A stretch of DNA of 64,000 nt from Parietaria judaica (taxonomy: Eukaryota > Streptophyta > Magnoliopsida > Rosales > Urticaceae). Every line of letters begins with the position of its first letter. Within the stretch, counting starts at the first letter, position 1. Made by a program: the position numbers and the translations under genes. Shown in pieces: positions 10,238 to 18,896 of this stretch. The notes beneath the pieces are model-generated. The model ran no database searches, was not told where the DNA came from, and saw only the letters and a program-made list of their open reading frames with translations. The stretch covers positions 8,804,001-8,868,000 of the forward strand of contig OX940865.1 of assembly GCA_954871525.1 (NCBI GenBank), given 5' to 3'.

Positions 10238-11140
10238 ATCAGTGCCAAGCACTTCATCGCGACAGAGCCCGGTGCACACCGACAAGCTCATCGCCAGCAA
10301 ATCAGTGCCAAGCACTTCATCACGACAGAGCCCGGTGCACACCGACAAGCTCATCGCCAATAAAACCAGTGCCAAGCACTTCATCGCGACAGAGCCCGGT
10401 GCACACCGACAAGCTCATCGCCAGCAAATCAGTGCCAAGCACTTCATCGCGACAGAGCCCGGTGCATACCGACAAGCTCATCGCCAGCAAATCAGTGCCA
10501 AGCACTTCATCGCGACAGAGCCCGGTGCATACCGACAAGCTCATCGCCAGCAAATCAGTGCCAAGCACTTCATCGCGACAGAGCCCGGTGCATACCGACA
10601 AGCTCGTCGCCAGCAAAAGAAATCAGTGCCAAGAACTTCATCGCGACAGAGCCCGGTGCATACCGACAAGCTCATCGCCGAACATTACGAAAACTACTAT
10701 GGCAAATGGGCCAAACAAAATATCACTACGGCAAAAGAGCTAAGAATAGAAAACATAGCAAAATCAGTGCCAAGCACTTCATCACGACAGAGCCCGGTGC
10801 ACACCGACAAGCTCATCGCCAATAAAACCAGTGCCAAGCACTTCATCGCGACAGAGCCCGGTGCACACCGACAAGCTCATCGCCAGCAAATCAGTGCCAA
10901 GCACTTCATCACGACAGAGCCCGGTGCACACCGACAAGCTCATCGCCAATAAAACCAGTGCCAAGCACTTCATCGCGACAGAGCCCGGTGCACACCGACA
11001 AGCTCATCGCCAGCAAAACCAGTGCCAAGCACTTCATCGCGACAGAGCCCGGTGCACACCGACAAGCTCATCGCCAGCAAAACCAGTGCCAAGCACTTCA
11101 TCGCGACAGAGCCCGGTGCACACCGACAAGCTCATCGCCA
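10238..11140 (+). repeat. 63/64-bp minisatellite, 13 copies in two blocks
   Basis: Units begin AGTGCCAAGCACTTCATC and carry GAGCCCGGTGCA and GACAAGCTCATCGCC. They start at 10241, 10304, 10368, 10431, 10494, 10557 and 10625, then after an 85-bp non-repeat spacer at 10766, 10830, 10893, 10957, 11021 and 11085. Spacing alternates between 63 and 64 bp depending on the junction (CAGCAAATC versus AATAAAACC/CAGCAAAACC). Block 2 repeats the 63/64 order of block 1, suggesting segmental copying. Because 64-bp steps shift frame, the long frames across it are not credible proteins. Tandem repeats in the 3' region of Tat elements are known seeds of genomic satellites. Confidence 0.95.
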
Positions 11141-11172
11141 AAAAAAAAAAAAAAAAAAAAAAAGAAAAAAAA
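11139..11172. repeat. Internal poly(A) tract
   Basis: About 24 A residues, one G, then more A, directly after the last minisatellite unit and well inside the element. Read on the minus strand it is a poly(T) downstream of the antisense ORFs. Confidence 0.85.
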
Positions 11173-11267
11173 GCGGAGTACATATACTCCCATACATCAT
11201 CGATAACATGCAAAAGTAAATAGATTTCATGGATAAAATGTCATTACAAACACTACATTAGACAAAT

Positions 11268-11604
11268 TTATACAGCAGGAGAAGGTGAATCCTCCCGAAC
11301 TACCCTATCGGCAATTTGCTCTATGACAAACTCCCCATTCTCGGAGAGGACGTCCCGAAGAAGATCTTCTACGGCGGCATAATTTACAGGCCTCAACATC
11401 ATAAAATTCGATCACATAGGCCGAAGAAGGACTAAGGGGAGTCTCGTCGAACGCGACTCCGGAAAGAGAGGCAGCCGCACGCCTTATCATATCTTGGACA
11501 AACTCCTCGAGGATGGCGGGATGCTCATCGTCGACCGCGAGGAAAGAAGCTAGCACATCTTCATAGTAAAACAGCGGCTCCGAAGTGTAGAAGAATTCAT
11601 CACC
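11268..11604 (-). pseudogene. Possible terminal exon of the antisense gene, with a frame break
   Basis: On the minus strand a good acceptor (TTTTCTCAG, before 11604) is followed by coding-like sequence GDEFFYTSEPLFYYEDVLAS ... PLSPSSAYVIEFY. Coding character then jumps frame near 11395 and continues as LRPVNYAAVEDLLRDVLSEN ... REDSPSPAV to TAA at 11270-11268. Either the antisense gene has a third exon damaged by a one-base indel, or there is a small independent antisense ORF. I could not find a convincing donor joining it to the upstream exon. Confidence 0.4.
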
Positions 11605-11723
11605 CTGAGAAAAGGAATTTAGCCAGGAAATAATGACAGGAACACAAGAGAAGCAACAAGTACGGAAACAACAAGTTGAAGCCAAAGAGAGTTCTTTTTC
11701 ATTAATAAAATCCGTCGAAGAAA

Positions 11724-14700
11724 TTACAAAGACAACGCAAGTAATGTACATAGGAAAGCTATAAGAAAAGGCCTAAGAGCCTTCCTCCCCCCTACCGCTT
11801 CATTGGTAACCGCTTCGACGGTAGAAGTGACCGCTTCGGTACCAACCGCTCCGTCGGTAGAGGTGACGACCCCATCGTTGGTCCCGTATTCATCGAGGCC
11901 ATCGGAGGCCGAAGAGGCAGCTCCAACTACGAAGCAAGCCGCCCAATCGATACCAGCGGAAGAAGGGGCACCGGGGGTGAGCGGAGGAGAATCAGGGTCA
12001 GGTAGAGACTTGTCGTCCAGCTCGCGGGCTTTAGCCTCACTCTCTTCAGAGATAGTCTTGTATTTCGGAAGACGAGGCAGAAGACTCCCAATGGTCGCCG
12101 TGGGAGGAACCTTCTCAAGAAGGCTAGCGTTGGCCCCATATGCGGCGGAGCGACGATGGAAATTGATGGACTCCTCCAGGGCCTTATACCTCGCCAAGGC
12201 ACGTTGCGCTTTGTCTTGAGCCCTCTCGAAGAGGTGTAGGCGTGCTTCGCGCTCAGACTTCGCCTCCGTCTGTGATACCTCGAGCTCTTTGCCGAGGCGT
12301 TTTAAGCACGAGGCCACTCGCGAGGCAAGCCGACTCTCCTGCTCGACAGGCACGCCCACCGCTTCGCTGATCTTAGCCAGCCGCCACTTCTTCGCTTCGA
12401 GATGCTTCTCGTAGCTCTCCACTATCATGGAGTGACGCCTGTGCTCCCCATCTAACTCGGCCTTCAGCGCCGCAACCTCCGCCTCGGCCCTAGCCTTGCA
12501 CTCGGCGAGCTCTTTTTCTTGGGCTTGGCGAAGCGAAGCCTCCTTCGCCAATTTGGCCCTCGCGACCTCCAGCTCATCGGAAGTTCGCTCGGCCGCTTCC
12601 CGATATTTGCGCTTTCCGAGAACGGAAACCCCGAGGAGCGATTCTGTGTCGGCAAGTTTAGCCCGGAGGTCGTTTAACTCCTGAGCGCTCTCGCCTCTGC
12701 CGCCATTCTCGTTAAGAATAATGGTGTTGAAGCGGGCGAGAGCCTGGAAAAGCGTAGAGGCAGCCCGGCCATAGCCCCTGATCTGGCTCAGAGACAAGCC
12801 GGTGTTCCCCGAAGGCTCGGGCCAAAACAGGTCCCGAAGGACCCGGAGCGAGTATGTTTTCCACTCTTCCGGCGGAGACTCCGAAGTAGGAGCTGCCGGA
12901 AATCGCTCCCAAGGAGGGAGAGAAAAGCCTCCAGGCCCGGAGTTGGGAAGAAACTTCGGAAGCGGAGAGAAAGAAATCCCGTCATCGTCGGGAGAGGAGG
13001 CACTAGCCCCAGAGGCGCCGACAGCGTCGGTCGGCTCCAAAGCGCCCTCCGGACGAGGCACTTCGGGATGAGTAGATACGTCGGGATGAACGACGTCCGC
13101 AACGAGGCCATCCCCTCCCTCGGGATGGCCCCCGACCAAAACCTCTTCGGAAGGTAGAGAAACCCCCTCCGAAGCGCCGGGCCGCCCGACGGGCTCCAGG
13201 ACGAGGAGCGCGTCGGCGGCATCAAGTGCCCCTTCGAGCAACAAGCCCTCCTCGTCAGCCGTAGGAACGGCGACTGAAAGTCCTTCCGCGGCAGGTGCGG
13301 GAGGTACTGAAGAAGAAACCTCCAAGCAAGGAGGCGCGTCGGCGCGAGCCGGAATCTGAAATTACGAGAAAAGTATATACCGAAATATGCATTAGATACC
13401 CAAAATGTGCAAGCATCATGAAAAATGAAGAGGGAAAAGAAGTAAAAGCTACCTCGGAGGCCGAGAGATCCAGCGACGACACTAAATCGATAAAGTCATC
13501 ATCAAAGCGGAACCGCTCCCGAGAAGTGGGAGAAGGACGAGGGGTCCCATGAGCCCCATCGATGCTTCCGCCGGTCTCGGACGGAGGAGTCGAAGCAAGA
13601 ACGGTCGACGCGATCGCCCCGGCGGGAACAGTCCCTTCGCGAGAAGCGACGGTGACAGTCTCCGGAGCCGAAGAAGTTGCATCTATCTCCTTAGACGACT
13701 CGGAAGTCTTATTCCTCTTCGGAGGAGGAGCGTCGCGTACCCCTTCAGCGGTTTTCCTTTTCAGGACAACTTTCTCGCGAGAAGGTTCCCGCGAGGAAGT
13801 CTGGGACTCGGATTCGCGACGGCTCTCCGAAGGACGAGATGAATCCCGAGGGCGAGTCGCCCCCGAGGAAGTCGATATCCCCGAAGAGCGAGAAGCACCA
13901 GCGTCGTGCTTATGCTTTGTCCGCCTCTCCGAACTGCTCTTCGGAGGAGGAGCTTTATCACTTGAAACAAACCGGTCAGCACCGGTCCGAGGGCCGATGC
14001 CCAAGAAGCCAGCCTTCGACAGATCCCGACGAGAATCGGAGGACCCACCTCCTTGTCCTGGATCTTGGCCTTGTCTTGGATTTTGGCCTTGTCCTGGATC
14101 TTGGCCTTGACATTGCCGTGGCTCCGATGATCCACGGGTGGACTTTTGAGTTCTCTTCTTCGGCTTAGGAGATTGCCGAACAGCGGGGGACGAGGGGTCC
14201 GCGTCTTCGACCTCTTCGAGGCGGAATCCGACAGGCCACAAAGATGCCGGTGGTTTCCCCACGAGGTGGCAGAGCTGATAGAGCCCGGACTCTTGAACGC
14301 GGGTCGCGAAGAAGTCCGTCGTCCAATTTCGACGAGGATTTTCCAGTAAAGCCCGAACGACCCCAGCAAAGCGCTCGTCGTCCTCCTTATTGGCGACAGG
14401 TTTGAACCTCGGGACTTCGTTCTCGTCGACCCACTTGGTAGGAAGCGCCTCCCAATGCGGCCCGAGGGTATGACGATCGAGATGCGCGAAGAAATATCTA
14501 TTCTCCCATCCGGACTCGTTGTTCGGCGTATGAGTGAGGATGTGGCCACGCGTGGCGGAGGTGAGGAAGAATCGGCCCAGATTCTTCGAATTCTTCGACC
14601 ACTTGAAGAGCCGCATCAAATCCTCCAGGGTCAGAGCCACTTTCTGCTCGAGAGCGATGGCCATGGTGCAGACAAGAAGGCGAAGAGAGTTAGGGCTAAC

Positions 14701-14961
14701 CTGACTGATCGGCATCTTGAACGCATGGAGGAAGCTCACGATGAGGTGAGGCAGTGGAAGGTGCAGTTCCACCGACCGGAAGAAGTGTTCGTACAGTGTG
14801 ATGTACCCTTCCGGAGGCTCGTCACCAAGCTCGCCGGATTTGGGGAGACGCAGGTAGCAAGGATTGGAATCCACGTAGTGTTTCCTCAAATCCTCGAGGT
14901 GCTTCTCTGTCATTATAGACTTCGGCGACCGAGTCTTGAAGATTTTTCCCGGATTCGACAT
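11724..14961 (-). CDS. Spliced antisense gene of the Tat element (gypsy-type PF04195-like domain plus coiled coil)
   Basis: Two exons on the minus strand: 14961-13453 and 13355-11724. They join in phase 0 across a 97-bp intron (13452-13356; donor GAG|GTAGCT, acceptor TTTCAG|ATT), giving about 1046 aa. ATG 14961 is preferred because a TATA box at 15112-15106 makes it the first in-frame ATG of the transcript; the frame is open back to 15183. The N-terminal part (TEKHLEDLRKHY, YEHFFRSVELHLPLPHLI, MPISQVSPNSLRLLVC) resembles the 'putative gypsy type transposon' domain of plant Tat antisense ORFs. A Q/G/D repeat and a long S/R/E-rich linker follow. Exon 2 carries an A/E/K-rich coiled coil (about 12700-12250) and a hydrophobic tail (FLIAFLCTLLALSL). 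Function unknown; a DNA-binding or regulatory role is speculative. Confidence 0.75.
13356..13452 (-). other. Intron of the antisense gene
   Basis: 97 bp, AT-rich compared with the GC-rich exons on both sides. GT donor, pyrimidine-rich TTTTCTCGTAATTTCAG acceptor; it removes the stop that would end exon 1's frame at 13255. Confidence 0.8.
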
Positions 14962-15105
14962 TTTCTTGATCGGAAAAGAAGAATTTGGACAGGAAGAGAG
15001 TTTGAAGATTTTCTGGAAAAGAGGGAAGTCGGGAAAGGAAGAATTGCAGGGAGGATTTGGAGAGAAGTCTGAAACGAAGTGTTTGAATCGAAGGCGAGGG
15101 TTTGA

Positions 15106-15112
15106 ATTTATA
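15106..15112 (-). promoter_or_regulatory. TATA box for the antisense gene
   Basis: CTATAAATTC on the minus strand, about 145 bp upstream of ATG 14961. It implies the element carries an internal promoter opposing the LTR-driven sense transcript. Confidence 0.5.
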
Positions 15113-15364
15113 GAAAGAGGCAGGCGGAAGTTGGAAAGGCACATCCGGATCCGACGACCCAGGTTCGAAGCGGGAAAATTCATCCAACGGTGAAGATTAA
15201 AAGAATCGGTGCGAAGCCCGAAGGCACTCGAGTGCGAGAAAACCCCGCATTTAATGCGAAATGATTGACGACGATTTCCGAGATCTGACAGCCTGGAGAA
15301 TCACGCCCAATCAGCACTACGTGGGAACTCGAGGACATCAGTTGAGCGTGCAAGAAGTGGAAGA

Positions 15365-15475
15365 GTCTCCGAAGGACACAACCTCTTCGAGGGGAAACCT
15401 CTTCGAGGAAGAACCTCTTCGAGGAAAAACGTCATCGGGGAAAACTTCATCGGACAAAAACCTTATCGGAGATAA
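15365..15475. repeat. Short degenerate repeats upstream of the polypurine tract
   Basis: Units of the type AACCTCTTCGAGGAAAA and AACTTCATCGGANAAA follow each other five to six times. CTCTTCGAG is itself palindromic. Confidence 0.6.
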
Positions 15476-15512
15476 ATCCTGTTTTTATTTTATCAACTGC
15501 TTCGCACCCGAT

Positions 15513-15523
15513 AAAATAGGGGA
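15513..15523 (+). other. Polypurine tract
   Basis: AAAATAGGGGA followed by CTAAC immediately before the 3' LTR. It is the only purine-rich stretch there and the likely plus-strand primer. Confidence 0.6.
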
Positions 15524-15528
15524 CTAAC

Positions 15529-16225
15529 TGTTAAGGTCAGATTTTGTCAAATCTTTCCCTAACACTACCCTTTGTCGTTTATGAAATAAACGACAATAAA
15601 ATAAGGAAAACAATTGCCTAAGTAGTCCAGGTCCATCAAGGAGTAGAAGAAATAAGGCCCAACAAGCGAAGCCCATGGAAAGTCATCATCCGACCAAGCC
15701 AGCCCAACACCTCATTGCAAGAAAGGAAGCTCATCGGAGAAAGTTCATCGGGAAAGCCTAATCGTATAAAAGATATTCATTCGAGATCGCGAGAAAGAAG
15801 GGAAGATTGGGTTATTCGGTTAAAGATTTCGTGGGATATCCAACGCAAAATAAGGAAGTCAACCACGATCACAGCGAAACAGAAGGAAACCCTAACAAGA
15901 TTTGAGGAATATTCTAGAAGACTTTCAAGCCTATATATACGAATGTAAACTTAGCATAAAGGGAGAGACATCCAGTATTCAATACTTTCATTATTATCGT
16001 GAGTTTTGAGAGAAATAATCTTTGAGTCCTCGAGTTTGCATATTCATAGTATTCTCGATTTCCCAAGGGTTAAGAGTGAGTAATCTTCGATTGTCCGAGC
16101 TACCAAACGGAAGAAACCGGGTCCTCTCGGGATTATAATAAATCAGAGATATTCGTATTATTTATAATTATCTACTATTTTCGATTATCTTTGTGACTGC
16201 ACGGTGAGTAAAATCGCCCTCTACA
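15529..16225 (+). repeat. 3' LTR
   Basis: 697 bp, same ends and length as the 5' LTR, offset by 12,295 bp, with two substitutions. The target duplication AGTGT follows at 16226-16230. Confidence 0.97.
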
Positions 16226-16230
16226 AGTGT

Positions 16231-16858
16231 CACATGTTCTTACACTGATTATATGTAGTAATACGTGAGTGCATTGTAAATAATATCAAACCTATTAAAA
16301 AAAACATTAAGTAAGGGAAAAAAAATTACATGAGTGAATTTCGAGTCTTGAAATTTACGTTAGAGATCAGAGAAGTATCTTGTCACATCTAATCAAGTTT
16401 CTTTTCTTCCGTCTCTGCGAGACGACTGGACTTGCTCATGAGCATGATTCGCTGAAGCGAGGTCGCGGATGGAGAAGCACAATTGAGAGGACTTCCGGCC
16501 AGGTGTCCCCGCTCGGAACGAACAAGTGAGAAAATGGGGCCAACCACCACGGAGAAAAAGAATTTGCGGCTCGAAAAACCCCGTATTTTAAATGACCGTC
16601 CACGAGTAATAGTAAAAAAATTAAAAAAAGAATTTATAAATTTCACGGCACTCTCTAGTGTTACACGGACCACACTTTTGTCGTTGTCACCCATTAATTA
16701 ACCATAAATGCCTAGTATTATTGTGCTTATAATTGAAAGTGACTCGTACTTTTATTTTGTTCTATGATACTTTATAATGGTTAAACCGTCAAAGCATTCT
16801 TCGAGTCTCGAAGATGACAAAAAAACTATGTAAAATATCAATATTACCGTAAATTAAC
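16231..16858. other. Spacer with an unassigned GC-richer patch
   Basis: Mostly AT-rich. Positions 16389-16570 are GC-richer; on the minus strand they read as a C-terminus-like frame (LNCASPSATSLQRIMLMSKS ... ETEEKKLD, stop near 16391). It may be a fragment of a host exon. I do not recognise it and see no clear splice sites. Confidence 0.4.
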
Positions 16859-16869
16859 CATAATTGCTT

Positions 16870-16975
16870 TTTTTTTTTAAGGCAACTTTGCTGCATGTGG
16901 AGATTGAACCCACAACCTCCACTTTAGAAGTAGCGTGAAATTACCACTAGACTATCCTAGCGACCACTGCTATAT
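16870..16975 (-). mobile_element. Short tRNA-derived SINE with 11-bp target duplication
   Basis: On the minus strand it carries an A box (TAGTCTAGTGG) and a B box (GGTTCAATCTC within GTGGGTTCAATCTCCAC), then a short tail and poly(A) (the T run at 16868-16878). It is flanked by direct repeats CATAATTGCTT at 16859-16869 and 16976-16986. At about 106 bp it is little more than the tRNA-related head. The cloverleaf is degraded, so it is not a functional tRNA gene. Confidence 0.75.
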
Positions 16976-17335
16976 CATAATTGCTTCTATTACTCTTTTA
17001 ATTTCTTATTATTGAATGTGACTAGTTCTTTTATTTGTTTTGTGATATTTTAAAATGATCAAAGCATTCTTTCTGTATTTGAAGATCATAAATAATTACG
17101 TTTATTATTTAATTCGATTTCGGGATATAGCATATTGGCATGTAGTTGTAACTTTCTCTTCACTTTATTGCCTATGAATATATATAAATAAAATAAATAA
17201 ACCTACAATTATGTATGTTTCGATCGATCACCAAACATCATAAAAATTTCCTAAGACAGACATAAAACAAATCAAGCAAAATAGTGTAAATGGAAAACGA
17301 CTTACTATGAGAAAAATGACATCAAGCTTATTAGA

Positions 17336-17724
17336 TTTAAAGAAAGATGATGGCATAAGTACCCAAAAACTTTGAAAAGTTCACATTAAAATTTTTGTTC
17401 TTTTTTTTGGGTGGCGAAAGTTGTCAAACTCTTAGTTTGTGTATTCCGTCATATTTTCGTCCAGGACCGCGCGACATGTTATGTTTTTTAACCCATTAAA
17501 TATACCATTGTTTATCATTGATAATTTTTTTGATTAAAAATGGTATATTTAATGGGTTTAAAAACGTGACACGTGATGCAGTTTAGGGCAAAAATATTAC
17601 GGAAGACACTAAATAAGAGTTTGACAACTTTCGGTACAAAAAAAAAAAAAGAAAAAAAAAGAATAAGAAACTCAATCTCAAATTTTTAAAAACTTTAAGT
17701 ACTTATGTCACCATCTTCTTTAAA
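17336..17724. mobile_element. Foldback MITE, about 390 bp
   Basis: The left end TTTAAAGAAAGATGATGGCAT mirrors the right end (reverse complement TTTAAAGAAGATGGTGACAT). The arms share GAAAGTTGTCAAACTCTTA and meet at AACCCATTAAATATACCATT with a loop of about 30 bp. Arm divergence is higher than in the 1074-1521 element. No coding capacity. Confidence 0.75.
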
Positions 17725-18188
17725 GAAACATAAATCATTAATAAACTATTAGAAAGGGATATTATTAGCCAATATTGTAAAAAGTAAAAACATCTTACAC
17801 TATTAATTGCAATGACATATATACCTAATTTTTGTATTTTATTAGGATCGAACTCAAAACTTTTAGTACATAATGTGGATTTTGTCCGCCATGTGTGCAT
17901 GGCCAGATAGTCTCAACACTCACGTTCGATGAAATTCATATGTAATGAAACTAAAATCAAGAGTCAAGAGTCCCACATTTTCCTAAAATAGCTATAATTT
18001 CACTTATGCATATTTCTTAAACTAAAATTAACCAATCTCATAAAAAGAGAGAAGAAAATAACAAGTAAATGAAAATAAATAATTATATTCATATAATTTG
18101 CCCCTAAAAGTAAGTCAGAATTGTGAGGCGTTTGGCCACAGCCTCTTTATAGCCAAGACCTGCTCTCTCTAAATATATTCGCCAACGT

Positions 18189-18199
18189 TTATATATATA
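18189..18199 (+). promoter_or_regulatory. TATA box of the RHM gene
   Basis: TTATATATATA precedes a pyrimidine-rich leader (CCCCTGTTTTCCCTCTTGC). A start site near 18225 would give a leader exon of about 100 bp before the 5' UTR intron. Confidence 0.55.
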
Positions 18200-18323
18200 C
18201 ATACAATCCCCTGTTTTCCCTCTTGCTCTAATCAAAACACTCCTTCTCTTCAAGCTCGTTTGGCGATTTTGATTCCCAGCTCTTCTCATTCTGGATCCAT
18301 AGCTCCTGATCTCCCTCGTTTCT

Positions 18324-18883
18324 GTACGTAATTCCCCTCATCTTTCTTTCCTACGGATTCGTCTCTTCACACTGTCTTCTTCTTGATCCGGCTATGCCTC
18401 AATTTCGTTAGATCTGTGATTGAGTCGGTCCAATTTCTTCGAACCAGCTTGTTTTGTTTGTGATTCATGTTTCCTGATTTCTTTCTTTCTTGTCGATCTG
18501 ATGCTGATGAGCTCGGAATGCGTTTGAATCAGATCTAGTTTGTGTGTAGATTTGTGAAATTTTGCATGGATCTGTAATTTTTTTTTAATTGTATTGGATC
18601 GGTGGATTAGGATGTTCTTCAGTTTATGCAACTCTCCGTTTTCATTGAATTGTGAATTTGTGGTTTTTGAGTGTTTGTTCGACCGTTGGATAATTCGCAA
18701 TCTTGTTGATGATCAGATAGCTTTCTTGTTACATCTATCGAATCTCGGGTTTTAACCGAAATGAGTGATTGTTTAACTGAAAAAACGGATATTTTTTTTC
18801 TTTCTCCAGTGTAGGAATCTCCTTCTTCTCATTCTAAGTAAATCTTAATCTTACGATCTCTTTCGGTTATTTGTGCGTTTCAG
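18324..18883 (+). other. 5' UTR intron of the RHM gene
   Basis: A GTACGTAA donor at about 18324-18331 and acceptor GTGCGTTTCAG ending at 18883, 13 bp before the start codon. The sequence is T-rich and lacks coding character. Leader introns in this position often support strong expression in plants. Confidence 0.55.
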
Positions 18884-18896
18884 GATTTCCGTCGAG

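Larger units (their letters stand above)
3234..16225 (+). mobile_element. Complete Tat-lineage Ty3/gypsy LTR retrotransposon, 12,992 bp
   Basis: Two 697-bp LTRs start TGTTAAGG and end CTCTACA (TG...CA). They are flanked by an identical 5-bp target duplication AGTGT (3229-3233 and 16226-16230). In order inside: primer binding site, gag-protease, leaky stop, RT/RNase H/second RNase H/integrase, 63/64-bp minisatellite, antisense spliced gene, polypurine tract. Two RNase H domains, no chromodomain, a long 3' region with tandem repeats and an antisense ORF are all hallmarks of the Tat clade (relatives: Retand, Grande, Ogre, RIRE2). I found only two LTR substitutions in 697 positions, so the insertion is recent, about 0.1-0.2 million years at commonly used plant rates. 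Both long sense frames are open, so the copy may be autonomous. Confidence 0.95.

Noticed and set aside
10086..10952. A 288-residue frame rich in VPSTSSRQSPVHTDKLIA repeats
   Set aside because: It exists only because 63 is divisible by 3. Several units are 64 bp and shift the frame, all three frames are open in parts, and there is no start context or family. It is a minisatellite, not a gene.
10238..11140. CRISPR-like array
   Set aside because: Repeats are contiguous, without unique spacers, and this is a plant nuclear sequence inside a retrotransposon.
16870..16975. A functional tRNA gene on the minus strand
   Set aside because: A and B boxes are present, but the acceptor stem does not pair and it ends in poly(A) with flanking target duplications, so it is a SINE.
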